A stretch of DNA of 46,487 nucleotides from the NCBI RefSeq assembly GCF_009910845.1, contig NZ_SIJB01000036.1:1-46487 (forward strand), in the 5' to 3' direction. Every line of letters starts with the position of its first letter. Position 1 is the stretch's first letter. The notes below the pieces were generated by a model. That model was not told where the DNA came from, ran no database searches, and was given only the letters and a program-made list of their open reading frames with translations. Source of the DNA: Chengkuizengella marina (GTDB taxonomy: Bacteria > Bacillota > Bacilli > Paenibacillales > KCTC-33759). Made by a program: the position numbers and the translations under genes. Below, piece after piece: positions 25,546-34,384 of this stretch.

Positions 25546-25989
25546 TTAATCTTGGTAAATATAGGAAGAAAGCAACTTTTTATAGACCTTTTTTAAAGGA
25601 GGGATTGAGATAAGCACCATCCCAAGAGCCGCACCGAATGTATCATTTCTTAAATCCAAAATCTCAGGTGTTCTTCCAGGAATGTATGATTGATGAATTT
25701 CATCTGTTACCCCATATAATAAACACAAAAATATAACAAAAATTTTTCCTTGAAATGTATTATATTTATGTCCTAACCCTATCAATATAAACCAAGAAAG
25801 AATGAAATAGGCTATGATATGTCCCCAATTAAAACTGGTCATCCCTGGAAACCATTTTTGAAAAAGAGGTAACATAGAATGAAGCTCATCTCCTTGCTGT
25901 TGAGAAAGGACAAATATTATAATCATCCAAATAATCGCTGGGACCCATCTTAAAAACAATTTAAATAATTTATTCTTCTGCAAGAACAC
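25546..25989 (-). CDS. VanZ-like membrane protein
   Basis: A 147-residue protein with four predicted membrane helices and the VanZ-like family pattern: an N-terminal FLSQQQG-like turn after the first helix, GHIIAYFILSWFI, the conserved YGVTDEIHQSYIPGR, and RNDTFGAALG. VanZ homologues are widespread in Bacillota; apart from teicoplanin resistance in VanA clusters their role is unknown, and nothing here links this one to glycopeptides. The GTG start at 25989 has AAAGGA 8 nt upstream and overlaps the end of the DJ-1 gene by 20 bp. Confidence 0.85.
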   Translation of the reverse strand: MFLQKNKLFKLFLRWVPAIIWMIIIFVLSQQQGDELHSMLPLFQKWFPGMTSFNWGHIIAYFILSWFILIGLGHKYNTFQGKIFVIFLCLLYGVTDEIHQSYIPGRTPEILDLRNDTFGAALGMVLISIPPLKKVYKKLLSSYIYQD

Positions 25990-26494
25990 GTATAAATTCC
26001 TTTGTAAAGTTTGGTAAATCTGGAGGTCTTCTTCCTGAAACGATATGACGGTCTACAACAACTTCTTGATCTATCCAGTTAGCTCCAGCATTTATTAAAT
26101 CATCTTTTATCCCAGGTGTAGAAGTCATCGTGAATCCCTTACAAATTTTTGCTGATATCAAAACCCAACCGCCATGGCAGATGTGAGCAATAGGTTTTTT
26201 TGCTTCATGAAACTCTTGAGTTAGACGTAACACATCTTCATATCTTCTTAATTTATCAGGGGCCCAGCCCCCAGTAACATATAATCCTATATAATCACTA
26301 GAATCAACCTCATTAAATGCCATCTCAGTAGAAATAGGAACGCCATACTTTCCTATGTAGGTTTCTTTTGCTTTTGGTCCCACTAAATCAACTTGAATAC
26401 CTGCTTCTCTCATTCGTAATACTGGATACCATAATTCAAGGTCTTCAAATTCTTTTTCCACAAAAGCTATTACTTTTTTTCCTTGTAATTGCAA
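25970..26494 (-). CDS. DJ-1/PfpI family protein
   Basis: A 174-residue single-domain protein of the type 1 glutamine-amidotransferase-like DJ-1/PfpI superfamily. The nucleophile elbow is AHICHGGW with Cys106 followed by His107; an upstream acidic residue in KEFEDLELWYP matches the family Glu. GGRRPPDLP-like and VDRHIVSGRRP sequence near the end is usual for the PfpI/YfkM group, described as stress-induced proteases or protein deglycases. The start is TTG at 26494 with AGGAGGT 6-7 nt upstream. It overlaps the VanZ-like gene and follows ptsI by 17 bp, so the three form an operon. Confidence 0.9.
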   Translation of the reverse strand: MQLQGKKVIAFVEKEFEDLELWYPVLRMREAGIQVDLVGPKAKETYIGKYGVPISTEMAFNEVDSSDYIGLYVTGGWAPDKLRRYEDVLRLTQEFHEAKKPIAHICHGGWVLISAKICKGFTMTSTPGIKDDLINAGANWIDQEVVVDRHIVSGRRPPDLPNFTKEFIRVLAEE

Positions 26495-26511
26495 AATAAT
26501 ACCTCCTTTTA

Positions 26512-28242
26512 TTAAGATATATTTGTCTTATCATTCATCTTTTTAACTAATTCAGTGATTTCTTGACTAGTTTTACATAATAAAATTTCATCAATCATTT
26601 GTTTGCAATCTGCTTCATAGATGGACAATACTCTCTCTTTTACTTGTAAAATAGATTGTGAAGACATACTTAGTTTATGAATTCCTAATCCAATAAAAAT
26701 AGAGGTTGCATTAAAATCACCCGCCATTTCACCACATACACTTATATCAATTTGATTTGCTTTAGCAGCATCCACTGTTTGTTTAAGCATTCGAATGACT
26801 GCTGGATGAAATGGTTCATAAAAATCAGCAATATGTTCATTCATTCGATCAACTGCTAAGACATACTGAATAAGATCATTTGTTCCAATACTGAAAAAAT
26901 CTACTTCTTGAGCTAACAAATCAGCGATTGCAACGGCACTAGGAACTTCTATCATGATCCCAATTTCTATGTTTGGGTTAAAATCATATCCTTTTTCATG
27001 TAGTTCCTCTTTAGCTTGTTCTAATATATAATTCGCCTTTCTGATCTCTTCTATAGATGAAATCATTGGATACATTATTTTCACATTTCCCATTGCACTT
27101 GCTCTTAAAATCGCTTTTAACTGTGTTTTAAATATGTCTTTTTGATCAAGCAAAAAACGAATAGCCCGGTATCCCAAAAAAGGATTATCTTCTTCAGGAA
27201 AAGTGACATAATCTAATTGTTTATCCCCACCGATATCCAATGTTCTGATAATAATTGGCTTGCTGCCCATTTTTTTAACTACATTCTTATATGCTTTTAA
27301 TTGCTCTTCTTCCGATGGAAAATAATCTCGATCCATATATAAGTACTCACTGCGGAATAATCCAACTCCAGATAAATCATAAGATAATGCAAAATCTACG
27401 TCATTTTGTGAATTAATATTTATGTCTAATTGAATTTCTTTACCATCTAATGTAGTAGCTGGTACATTGATTATTTTTTGTAAACTTTTTTGTTTCTCTA
27501 ACCATGTTTGTTTTTTTAAATTATAAGCTTGTACAATTTCATCGTTTGGATTTACATATACACTACCTTCATCTCCATCCAGAACTATGAAATCTCCCGT
27601 TTCAATTGTAATTTCACTCTTACCTTCTAAACCTAATACTGAAGGTATTCCTAGTGCACGCGCCATAATAGCTGAATGAGATGTCTTCCCTCCTGCCATC
27701 GTCAGAATCCCTTCCACATGAGAAGGATTTAAATGAGCCAACTGTGAAGGAGATAACTCTTTAGCTACTAAAATAAATGGCTGGTTATCCTGAGGTAAAG
27801 TAACCTCAGGAGTTCCTAACAAATGTTTAAGTAATCGATTACCAACATCTTTAATATCCAAAGCACGCTCTCTCATATATTCGTCATCCAACAAATCAAA
27901 CATATTTGTAAAATGATCCATCGCTTCTTTAACTGCTACTTCTGCTACTTTATATTGACGTTTTATAATTCCTTGAATTTCATCCATAAAAACTGGATCG
28001 TCCAAAATAGCTAAGTGAACGTCAAAAATTTTCGATTCTTCACTACCAATCACTTCATTAAATTCTTTTTTTATGTTTGAAATTTCATGTTTAGAAATTT
28101 GAACGCCTTCATATAATCTTTCAAATTCTTTTGCAAAATCAGTAACACTTATATTCTCTTCATTTAAATCCCAATTCCATGAAGGAAGAACGAATGCTCT
28201 ACCTATTGCGATACCAGAAGATGCCGCGATTCCTTTAATCAA
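26512..28242 (-). CDS. ptsI: phosphoenolpyruvate-protein phosphotransferase (PTS Enzyme I)
   Basis: A 576-residue Enzyme I that moves phosphate from PEP to HPr, starting sugar uptake by the PTS. The N-terminal HPr-binding/phosphohistidine domain carries GGKTSHSAIMARALGIP with active-site His189. The C-terminal TIM-barrel has RTLDIGGDKQ, FLGYRAIRF, EVPSAV, GTNDLIQYVLAVDR and CGEMAG. The start is TTG at 28242 after AGGTGG. Unusually, ptsH is not upstream; the only HPr homologue in the window is the His-less protein at 11755-11997, so true HPr must be elsewhere. Confidence 0.97.
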   Translation of the reverse strand: MIKGIAASSGIAIGRAFVLPSWNWDLNEENISVTDFAKEFERLYEGVQISKHEISNIKKEFNEVIGSEESKIFDVHLAILDDPVFMDEIQGIIKRQYKVAEVAVKEAMDHFTNMFDLLDDEYMRERALDIKDVGNRLLKHLLGTPEVTLPQDNQPFILVAKELSPSQLAHLNPSHVEGILTMAGGKTSHSAIMARALGIPSVLGLEGKSEITIETGDFIVLDGDEGSVYVNPNDEIVQAYNLKKQTWLEKQKSLQKIINVPATTLDGKEIQLDININSQNDVDFALSYDLSGVGLFRSEYLYMDRDYFPSEEEQLKAYKNVVKKMGSKPIIIRTLDIGGDKQLDYVTFPEEDNPFLGYRAIRFLLDQKDIFKTQLKAILRASAMGNVKIMYPMISSIEEIRKANYILEQAKEELHEKGYDFNPNIEIGIMIEVPSAVAIADLLAQEVDFFSIGTNDLIQYVLAVDRMNEHIADFYEPFHPAVIRMLKQTVDAAKANQIDISVCGEMAGDFNATSIFIGLGIHKLSMSSQSILQVKERVLSIYEADCKQMIDEILLCKTSQEITELVKKMNDKTNIS

Positions 28243-28270
28243 TGTTATTCCCCACCTTCCTACTATATTG

Positions 28271-28299
28271 ATGGTAAATCGTTATCGATATTTTGTCAA
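28271..28299 (-). promoter_or_regulatory. ptsI promoter
   Basis: On the minus strand TTGACA (28294-28299), 17 nt, TACCAT (28271-28276), about 30 bp before the TTG start. The -35 abuts the T-tract of the terminator at 28303-28333, so ptsI has its own transcript start. Confidence 0.55.
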
Positions 28300-28333
28300 A
28301 AAAAATCTCTGATTCTTAATGAACCAGAGATTT
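28300..28333 (-). terminator. terminator of the Gln/Thr-rich protein gene
   Basis: AAATCTCTG (28303-28311) pairs with CAGAGATTT (28325-28333) around a 13-nt loop, with a run of eight T on the minus strand. Confidence 0.8.
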
Positions 28334-28359
28334 AAAAATTTAGTCTAGAATGTATAACT

Positions 28360-29025
28360 TTAGATCATAGATTGATTTTGGGTTCCATACTCTGAATGCC
28401 CTGGCATATTTCCTTTATAATTTGCTAAGTGGAAAGTCTGTGGCTTAGGTGTATGAGATTGTTGTTGAATATAAGCAGATGTTGTCGTTTGGTTTCTATT
28501 CATTATGCTTGGTACATGTCCAACTGGTTGAAAATGTTGCTGTTGATTATTTTTGAACTTAAATGAACCTGAAGGTTGAGATTTCTGTTGATTGTTTTCA
28601 ACCATGGATGGGACAAATCCTGTTGGTTGGTAAGTCTGTGGTTGATTTTGCACCTGACTAGTAAATCCAGCAGTTGGTTGACTATATGTGTGTGCTTTTA
28701 TTGAAGGTTGAAAACTACGATAACTTGTTTGTCGATAAGTTTGTGGTGTAGTCATATGACTTTGTGAAGCTTGATTTCCAGTAGTATGCGTAGCTTGAGT
28801 TACAGACGGGACAAATCCTGCTGGTTGATAAGTTCCAGCTTGAAAGTTAGTGTTTTTAGCATATGCTGGTTGCTGAGTACTTCTAAAACTTGTTAATTTA
28901 AATTGATTGGAAGCAGTTGGTGTATGTTGCATCCATTGCGATTGTTGAGATTGACTGGAAGCAGTTGGTGTATGTTGCATCCATTGTGGTTGTTGAGATT
29001 GATTCATTGTTTGTTGGTGATACAA
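28360..29025 (-). CDS. Gln/Thr/Ser-rich repetitive low-complexity protein
   Basis: A 221-residue protein of strongly biased composition (Gln, Thr, Ser, Asn, Pro), without Cys, signal peptide or membrane segment. I do not recognise a family. Repeats are visible: QWMQHTPTAS twice in tandem near the N-terminus, and the module YQPAGFVPS, YQPTGFVPS, FQPVGHVPS three times, spaced 50-60 residues. I choose TTG at 29025, which has GGGAGG 8 nt upstream; the frame is open to 29073 but without a site. It is monocistronic with its own terminator. A spore-coat or surface structural role would fit the composition but is inference only. Confidence 0.75.
   Translation of the reverse strand: MYHQQTMNQSQQPQWMQHTPTASSQSQQSQWMQHTPTASNQFKLTSFRSTQQPAYAKNTNFQAGTYQPAGFVPSVTQATHTTGNQASQSHMTTPQTYRQTSYRSFQPSIKAHTYSQPTAGFTSQVQNQPQTYQPTGFVPSMVENNQQKSQPSGSFKFKNNQQQHFQPVGHVPSIMNRNQTTTSAYIQQQSHTPKPQTFHLANYKGNMPGHSEYGTQNQSMI
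28908..29003 (-). repeat. 48-bp tandem repeat, two copies
   Basis: A 48-bp unit occurs twice head to tail (28908-28955 and 28956-29003) with only a few mismatches; the first 31 bases are identical. It encodes the tandem 16-residue unit beginning QWMQHTPTAS in the Gln/Thr-rich protein. The period is a multiple of three, so copy-number change would keep the frame. Confidence 0.85.
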
Positions 29026-29135
29026 CTTAAATTCCTCCCTAAAAAATAGTCTACACTGTGTAATTTTTTTCAATTTGTGTAGCTTATATTAGTTTTTCAA
29101 GAATAAACTCATTTTATTATGGAAGGTATTGGGAT

Positions 29136-29163
29136 AAAAAAACTCCTAGTGAAAGGAGTTTTT
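29136..29163. terminator. terminator of the CoA-binding protein gene
   Basis: AAAAACTCCT (29138-29147) pairs with AGGAGTTTTT (29154-29163) around a 6-nt loop; both flanks are A/T tracts. It lies 4 bp beyond the leftward gene stop. Confidence 0.85.
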
Positions 29164-29167
29164 ATTT

Positions 29168-29587
29168 TTAACCTTTAGGATTCAGAATTGAGTCTTCTAC
29201 TTTAATACAACGATCCATTATAACTTTTAACCCACCATCTTTTGCAATTTGAGCAGATTCTTCATTTATTATTCCCAGTTGCAACCAAAATACTTTTGCG
29301 CCAATTTCAACCGCTTCTTTCGCTATAGGCTGAGTATATTCACTCCTGCGAAATACGTTAACGATATCTACGGATTGCGGGATATCTTTAAGGCTTTTGT
29401 AACTTTTTTGCCCTAATATTTCTTCAGCATTAGGATTTACAGGTATGATTGTATAACCCTTTTTCTGCATAACTTCTGATACCATATAGGACGTACGATC
29501 AGGTTTATCAGAGAGACCCACTACAGCTACGGTTTCAGCTTGTTTAAGTATTTCCTTAATTTGATCTCTTGATGGATTTTCATGCAT
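29168..29587 (-). CDS. CoA-binding domain protein (YccU-like)
   Basis: A 139-residue single Rossmann-type CoA_binding_2 domain. Landmarks are ETVAVVGLSDKPDRTSYMVS (nucleotide-binding loop), GYTIIPVNPNAEEILGQKSY, VDIVNVFRRSEYTQPIAKEA, and KVFWLQLGIINEES. It resembles the nucleotide-binding domain of succinyl-CoA synthetase and E. coli YccU. Family members bind CoA or an adenine nucleotide but their cellular role is unresolved. The ATG at 29587 has AGGGGG upstream. It lies 61 bp after aroA in the same direction and may be transcribed with it. Confidence 0.9.
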   Translation of the reverse strand: MHENPSRDQIKEILKQAETVAVVGLSDKPDRTSYMVSEVMQKKGYTIIPVNPNAEEILGQKSYKSLKDIPQSVDIVNVFRRSEYTQPIAKEAVEIGAKVFWLQLGIINEESAQIAKDGGLKVIMDRCIKVEDSILNPKG

Positions 29588-29648
29588 TTTAATTCCCCCT
29601 ATATTTTATGTTGGACAATTAGAAGTTTTGTTTAATGAAGCAAGCATA

Positions 29649-30944
29649 TTAGTCTTCTTGTAATTGCACTTTTGCACCTAAAGATTGAATATGTTCAAAG
29701 AACTGAGGATAGGACTTAGCAACATGTTGTGCATCACGAATAATAAGACCTTTCTTTGAACGTAATCCAACTACCGTTAATGCCATGATTACTCTATGGT
29801 CATAATGTGCATTAATTTCAACTCCACCTTCTACCCCATTAGGTTGTCCATGTACAATGATTTCACTTTGTCTTTCTTCCACATTTGCCCCAGCTTTTTT
29901 CAATTCACTACAAAAATCAGTAATACGATCACACTCTTTATATCTTAAATTCTCCACATTATAGAAACGTGATGAGCCCTCCGCAAATACTGCAGCAGCA
30001 ACCAAAGCTAAAACTGCATCTGTAAAGTGATCCCCATCGAATTCACCAGCTCGAAGAGTATGATTGCCATGAATTGTTAATGTTGATTGATTGTAAGTTA
30101 AACTCACACCCATTTGTTTTAACACATCAACCGCTGCTTTTTCTCCTTGTTTACTATCTTCCATTAAACGAAGCATTTGGACATTGGAATTTGTAACCGC
30201 AGCTGCTGCCAATATAGCGGCTGAACCAGGATAATCCCCCTCCACTACGTATTTTTGAGGCAAATACTTTTGATTACCTGGGATTTTATAGAACATTAAA
30301 TCATCACTTGTTTCAATCTGAATGCCCGCTTGTTTTAATACATCTAAAGTTTGTCCAACTACCACCTTTGATTTAAGATCATGTAATACTTCAATCTCAC
30401 TATCTTCTTCAAGTAATGGCGTTAAAAACAATAAAGAGCTTAAAAACTGCGAACTAACATCCCCAGACACTTGAATTTTTCCACCTTTTGGATTACCTCC
30501 ACATATTTTAATTGGGAGCTTGCCATTTTGATGCTCAACTTTAATATTCATTTGTTCTAATGCATGAATTAAATCATCATGTGGTCTTTTTCCTAAAGAT
30601 TCCGGGTAAGTATTTACAAACGTCACTTCTGGACATAGGGCGGCAGTAGACATTAAAAAGCGCAATACTGCTCCAGCATTACCAACATTAAGTTCTTTTA
30701 CTTGACTCGGTAATTTTCCGAAACCTGTAATGACAATTTTCTCATGGTCCTCTTGCATTTGAGCGCCTAGGTCCTGTATACATCTTCTCATCGCATCACT
30801 ATCTTCACTATGTGCAGGATAATAAATTGTGCTTGTTCCTTCTGATAACGCTGCAGCTAATAAATAACGCGTTGTATAATTTTTTGAAGATAATGAGTTG
30901 ATTTCGCCATTTAACTCCCGAGTAGGTTTTACTATTGCTTTCAT
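29649..30944 (-). CDS. aroA: 3-phosphoshikimate 1-carboxyvinyltransferase (EPSP synthase)
   Basis: A 431-residue two-domain enzyme of the shikimate pathway that joins PEP and shikimate 3-phosphate. Landmarks are SSKNYTTRYLLAAAL (Lys21 region), LGKRPHDDLIHAL, GDVSSQFLSSLLFLTPLL, DYPGSAAILAAAA, YKECDRI and HYDHRVIMAL. The usual GNAGTAMRP loop reads GNAGAVLRF here (Ala92 and Phe96 at the E. coli Thr97 and Pro101 positions). Those two sites are the ones changed in the TIPS glyphosate-tolerant enzyme. The ATG at 30944 follows the second crcB gene by 17 bp, so it is the third gene of that operon. Confidence 0.93.
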   Translation of the reverse strand: MKAIVKPTRELNGEINSLSSKNYTTRYLLAAALSEGTSTIYYPAHSEDSDAMRRCIQDLGAQMQEDHEKIVITGFGKLPSQVKELNVGNAGAVLRFLMSTAALCPEVTFVNTYPESLGKRPHDDLIHALEQMNIKVEHQNGKLPIKICGGNPKGGKIQVSGDVSSQFLSSLLFLTPLLEEDSEIEVLHDLKSKVVVGQTLDVLKQAGIQIETSDDLMFYKIPGNQKYLPQKYVVEGDYPGSAAILAAAAVTNSNVQMLRLMEDSKQGEKAAVDVLKQMGVSLTYNQSTLTIHGNHTLRAGEFDGDHFTDAVLALVAAAVFAEGSSRFYNVENLRYKECDRITDFCSELKKAGANVEERQSEIIVHGQPNGVEGGVEINAHYDHRVIMALTVVGLRSKKGLIIRDAQHVAKSYPQFFEHIQSLGAKVQLQED

Positions 30945-30961
30945 TATTATTTATCTCTCCC

Positions 30962-31330
30962 TTATTTCAATCCGATTAAAAATCCTATATAAGCTAATAA
31001 AATGCCAAATACATAACTACATGAAATATATAAAAACAAAACCTTCCATTGTTTATCTATATACATCTTTTGAATTTCTACTTTAAAAGTTGAAAATGTA
31101 GTAAAGGATCCTAAAAATCCAGCAGCAAAAAACAACATAAAAAATTCATAACCTGCATTCATACATCCAAATAAAACACCTAATAAAAATGATCCGATCA
31201 GATTTACAGTAAGTGTACCATATGGAAATTTGCTTGAACATCTTCTTATAAAAACATTAGATACAAAAAAACGGCTACAAGCACCTAAAAATCCACCTAC
31301 GCCTATTAAATATATTTGTAATAAACTCAT
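30962..31330 (-). CDS. crcB: fluoride channel subunit CrcB/FluC (second copy)
   Basis: A 122-residue four-helix membrane protein of the Fluc family, which exports toxic fluoride through a dual-topology dimer. The signatures are GVGGFLGACSRF, TLTVNLIGSFLLG and GFLGSFTTFSTF, including the phenylalanine-box and sodium-site residues. The ATG overlaps the stop of the first crcB by 4 bp (ATGA). Adjacent pairs of FluC genes usually encode opposite-topology partners of a heterodimer, so this is probably one half. Confidence 0.92.
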   Translation of the reverse strand: MSLLQIYLIGVGGFLGACSRFFVSNVFIRRCSSKFPYGTLTVNLIGSFLLGVLFGCMNAGYEFFMLFFAAGFLGSFTTFSTFKVEIQKMYIDKQWKVLFLYISCSYVFGILLAYIGFLIGLK

Positions 31331-31719
31331 GCAAATACACGCCCTATTTTATAACCTATCCAAACAAAAAGAGATCCACCAATAAAACTTACAAAAATAT
31401 AAATAAAGGCAATGAACATTTTTTCATCTTGAATTAAAGAAATGGTTTCAACACTAAAAGCAGAAAAAGTCGTAAATGAACCAATAAGTCCTGTAGAAAT
31501 GGCTGTTTTTATTCTCCGTGATAGTTGACTAATCTTAATATATTCAGAAAACCAACCTAATGCAAAACAACCAATGTAGTTACAAAGTAATGTCCCTGTT
31601 GGAAAAAAGTAATCACTAAAATAGGTCAACTCGCTAACCATAAAACGTAGATTTGCACCTATAAATCCTGCGAGTCCGATATACAAGTAGATCGCTTTAT
31701 CATTATTTAACCATGACAT
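31327..31719 (-). CDS. crcB: fluoride channel subunit CrcB/FluC (first copy)
   Basis: A 130-residue paralogue of the neighbouring FluC protein, with GLAGFIGANLRF, TLLCNYIGCFALGW and GLIGSFTTFSAF at equivalent places and four membrane helices. It heads the crcB-crcB-aroA run. I looked for the fluoride riboswitch (crcB motif) in the 95 bp upstream and did not see one, so expression may be constitutive or controlled otherwise. Confidence 0.92.
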   Translation of the reverse strand: MSWLNNDKAIYLYIGLAGFIGANLRFMVSELTYFSDYFFPTGTLLCNYIGCFALGWFSEYIKISQLSRRIKTAISTGLIGSFTTFSAFSVETISLIQDEKMFIAFIYIFVSFIGGSLFVWIGYKIGRVFA

Positions 31720-31737
31720 GCTGCGATATCCTTTCTA

Positions 31738-31746
31738 TGATATAAT
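31738..31746 (+). promoter_or_regulatory. extended -10 promoter of the rhodanese gene
   Basis: TGATATAAT combines TG-n with a perfect TATAAT (31741-31746). No good -35 is present, which is tolerated with an extended -10. The rhodanese ATG lies about 70 bp downstream. Confidence 0.5.
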
Positions 31747-31814
31747 AAAAAGACTGTGTTAAAAACGCTTTATATTTTTGGGTCATAACTTAATTATTGG
31801 AGGAGACAAAAATT

Positions 31815-32114
31815 ATGAACCAACAAAACATTTTACCAAGAGAAGTAAAAAATAAATTAGATGAAGGTTTAGAACTCAACATAATCGATGTTAGAGAAAA
31901 CGAAGAGGTTGCTCAAGGAATGATATCTGGTGCAAAACATATTCCATTAGGAGCATTGCCTTCACGTTATCAAGAAATTGAACAAACTGATGAAATTATC
32001 CTTGTCTGTCGTAGCGGAAATCGAAGTGGAAAAGCGCTCGAATATTTGCAAATGTTAGGTTTGAAAAACCTTAAAAATATGGAAGGCGGCATGTTAGAGT
32101 GGGTTAAACTCTAG
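31815..32114 (+). CDS. rhodanese-domain protein
   Basis: A 99-residue single rhodanese domain, a small sulfurtransferase. It shows NIIDVRENEEVAQGMISGAK and the active-site loop CRSGNRS with Cys65 that carries the persulfide. Such stand-alone proteins shuttle sulfur or protect against cyanide or reactive sulfur, and the acceptor cannot be read. I start at ATG 31815 with GGAGGAG 9 nt upstream; the in-frame TTG at 31797 lies inside that site. It stands alone, convergent with aroK. Confidence 0.92.
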   Translation: MNQQNILPREVKNKLDEGLELNIIDVRENEEVAQGMISGAKHIPLGALPSRYQEIEQTDEIILVCRSGNRSGKALEYLQMLGLKNLKNMEGGMLEWVKL

Positions 32115-32163
32115 ATTGCCTAGATGACAACACAAGGTTTACATCCTATACTTTTAACTAACT

Positions 32164-32679
32164 TTATTTTTTATGTAATATCATTAAATTGTAAATTTGT
32201 TCTGCAATACTATCCACCTTCATAACATTTGTGTCTATTACGAAATCTGCAAAATCATAAACATATTTGCGTTGATCCTTCATTTCATAGACCTTTTCTC
32301 TTAGATTGCCCTGAAGTAAAGGTCTTTGCTTTTCACCCTCTACACGTTTAATAATGTTCTCAGTATCAGCCTCTAGTTGTATTACTGTACCATGACTTAA
32401 CATTTTGCTTCGATTTTCAAGCCTTAATACAGATCCTCCACCTGTTGCTATGACCTGTTTTTCATTTGACATTACTTTTTGAATGATTTCTGTTTCTACT
32501 TTTCTAAAGTAATTTTCACCGTTCTTTGAGAAAATTTCTGGAATACTCATTTTCTCTCTATGTTCTATTTCTTGATCAGTATCAATAAATTCCCAACCTA
32601 ATTTTAATGCAAGTTGTTTTCCAACAGTAGATTTTCCAGTCCCCATAAAACCAATTAAAACGACATTATTTTTTTTCAT
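32164..32679 (-). CDS. aroK: shikimate kinase
   Basis: A 171-residue P-loop kinase that phosphorylates shikimate, two steps before the aroA reaction. Features are Walker A GFMGTGKST (10-18), the DTDQEIE shikimate-binding acidic motif, FRKVETE with the substrate arginine, GGGSVLR (Walker-B-like substrate loop) and the QRPLLQG lid. It is separated from aroA by the crcB pair and a rhodanese on the other strand, so the two aro genes are near each other but not in one operon. Confidence 0.94.
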   Translation of the reverse strand: MKKNNVVLIGFMGTGKSTVGKQLALKLGWEFIDTDQEIEHREKMSIPEIFSKNGENYFRKVETEIIQKVMSNEKQVIATGGGSVLRLENRSKMLSHGTVIQLEADTENIIKRVEGEKQRPLLQGNLREKVYEMKDQRKYVYDFADFVIDTNVMKVDSIAEQIYNLMILHKK

Positions 32680-32756
32680 TTATTCTCTCTTTCCCTCCAT
32701 TGCTACATCAATTTAACCCTTTTCTCTTATGCTGCACTAAAAACTTTTAAGTAATT

Positions 32757-32795
32757 TAAAAGGTTGAGAAAATGTAATTCCCCAACCCTTTTTTT
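32757..32795. terminator. hairpin between gnd and aroK
   Basis: AAAGGTTG (to 32766) pairs with CAACCCTTT (from 32783); a run of seven T follows on the plus strand and TTTT on the minus strand. For the leftward gnd gene this is an acceptable terminator 18 bp past the stop. Confidence 0.55.
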
Positions 32796-32812
32796 GATTT
32801 ATTAAACGTATA

Positions 32813-34228
32813 TTATTCACTATCTAACCATTCGAAATGAAAAGTACCTTCTTTATCAATACGTTTAAAAGTATGAGCCCCAAAATAATCCCTTTGTGCC
32901 TGTAACAAATTGGCAGGCAATCTTTCAGTGCGATAACTGTCATAATAAGCTAGCGCAGTTGAAAAACCAGGAACCGGAATCCCATGTGTAACAGCTAATG
33001 AAATTACTTCTCTCCAAGCATCCTGATATTTTTCTACGATTTCTTTAAAATAGGCATCTAACAATAAATTTTTCAACGCTGGATTTCGGTCATATGCATC
33101 CTTAATATTTTGTAAAAATCCTGCTCGGATAATACAGCCTCCTCTAAAAATCATTGCAATATTTCCATATTGTAAATTCCAATTATATTCTTCAGATGCA
33201 GCCCTCATTTGAGCAAACCCTTGTGCATAAGAACAAATTTTACTAGCATATAAAGCTCTTCTTATGGCTTCAATTAATTCTTCTTTTCCTTCACTTAACT
33301 TAACTGCTTTAGGTCCATTCAAGACTTTACTTGCTTCTACTCTTTCTTCCTTCATTGCCGAAATAAAACGGGCAAATACAGATTCAGTAATGATAGATAA
33401 AGGTACACCTAAATCAAGTGCACTTTGACTTGTCCATTTCCCAGTACCTTTTTGTCCAGCTGTGTCTAAAATAACATCAACCATTGGCTTATTCGTATCC
33501 GAGTCAATTTTTGTAAAAATATCAGCTGTAATTTCAATTAAATAACTGTCAAGCTCACCTTTATTCCATTCTGCAAAGATTTCATGAATCTCTTGTGTTT
33601 CTATTTGAAGAACATCCTTCATAAGATGATATGCTTCACATATAAGCTGCATATCACCATATTCGATTCCGTTATGTACCATTTTCACATAATGACCAGC
33701 ACCATCCGGACCAATATATGTACAACAAGGATCTCCATTTACTTTAGCTGAAATAGCTGTTAATATAGGCTCAACTAATTTATAGGCATCTTCTTGACCA
33801 CCAGGCATAATGGAAGGTCCCTTTAATGCACCTTCTTCACCGCCAGAAACTCCTGTACCAATAAAACGAATACCTGCTTCTTCTAATTGTTTATTTCTTC
33901 TTTGTGTATCTGGAAAATAGGCATTCCCTCCATCAATAATAATGTCTCCTTTTGAAAGGTAAGGTAATAACTGTTGAATTGTATCGTCAGTCGGGGTACC
34001 TGCTTTTACCATGATGACAATTTTTCTTGGAACTTCTAAAGAGTTTACAAAACCTTCTATCGTATCAAAACCTGATACCTTTTTATCTTTATTTTCTTTT
34101 ATAAACTCATCTGTTTTCTGATATGATCTATTAAATACAGACACTGAGAAACCTCTGCTTTCAATGTTTAAAGCTAAATTTTTTCCCATGACTGCAAGTC
34201 CAATCACACCAATTTGTTGTTTTGACAT
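32813..34228 (-). CDS. gnd: 6-phosphogluconate dehydrogenase (decarboxylating)
   Basis: A 471-residue enzyme of the oxidative pentose phosphate pathway that converts 6-phosphogluconate to ribulose 5-phosphate with reduction of NAD(P). The N-terminal Rossmann motif is [18 protein letters not shown], with VFNR following beta-2. Substrate-site blocks include [40 protein letters not shown] and [14 protein letters not shown]. Length matches the long bacterial form (B. subtilis GndA, 468). The ATG at 34228 is the natural start (SKQQIGVIG). The gene is monocistronic. Confidence 0.96.
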   Translation of the reverse strand: MSKQQIGVIGLAVMGKNLALNIESRGFSVSVFNRSYQKTDEFIKENKDKKVSGFDTIEGFVNSLEVPRKIVIMVKAGTPTDDTIQQLLPYLSKGDIIIDGGNAYFPDTQRRNKQLEEAGIRFIGTGVSGGEEGALKGPSIMPGGQEDAYKLVEPILTAISAKVNGDPCCTYIGPDGAGHYVKMVHNGIEYGDMQLICEAYHLMKDVLQIETQEIHEIFAEWNKGELDSYLIEITADIFTKIDSDTNKPMVDVILDTAGQKGTGKWTSQSALDLGVPLSIITESVFARFISAMKEERVEASKVLNGPKAVKLSEGKEELIEAIRRALYASKICSYAQGFAQMRAASEEYNWNLQYGNIAMIFRGGCIIRAGFLQNIKDAYDRNPALKNLLLDAYFKEIVEKYQDAWREVISLAVTHGIPVPGFSTALAYYDSYRTERLPANLLQAQRDYFGAHTFKRIDKEGTFHFEWLDSE

Positions 34229-34384
34229 ATGATTTCTTACATCCTTCCATCCAATTTCTAATGTTTATTTTACCTATTTTTAATCAATTCTACAAACCTT
34301 CTTTTGTAAAAAAACGTCTATTCAAGTGAAAATGGTAAATAAATTAGACAATTGGTGAACAAATATATATAAATTTGAAAATGC

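Noticed and set aside
29041-29075. TACACTGTGTA palindrome upstream of the Gln/Thr-rich gene as an operator or sporulation promoter
   Set aside because: No sigma-E, G or K pattern was visible and an 11-bp palindrome in AT-rich DNA is weak evidence.
31720-31796. Fluoride riboswitch before the crcB pair
   Set aside because: I could not find the conserved pseudoknot segments; the region reads as a simple divergent promoter.
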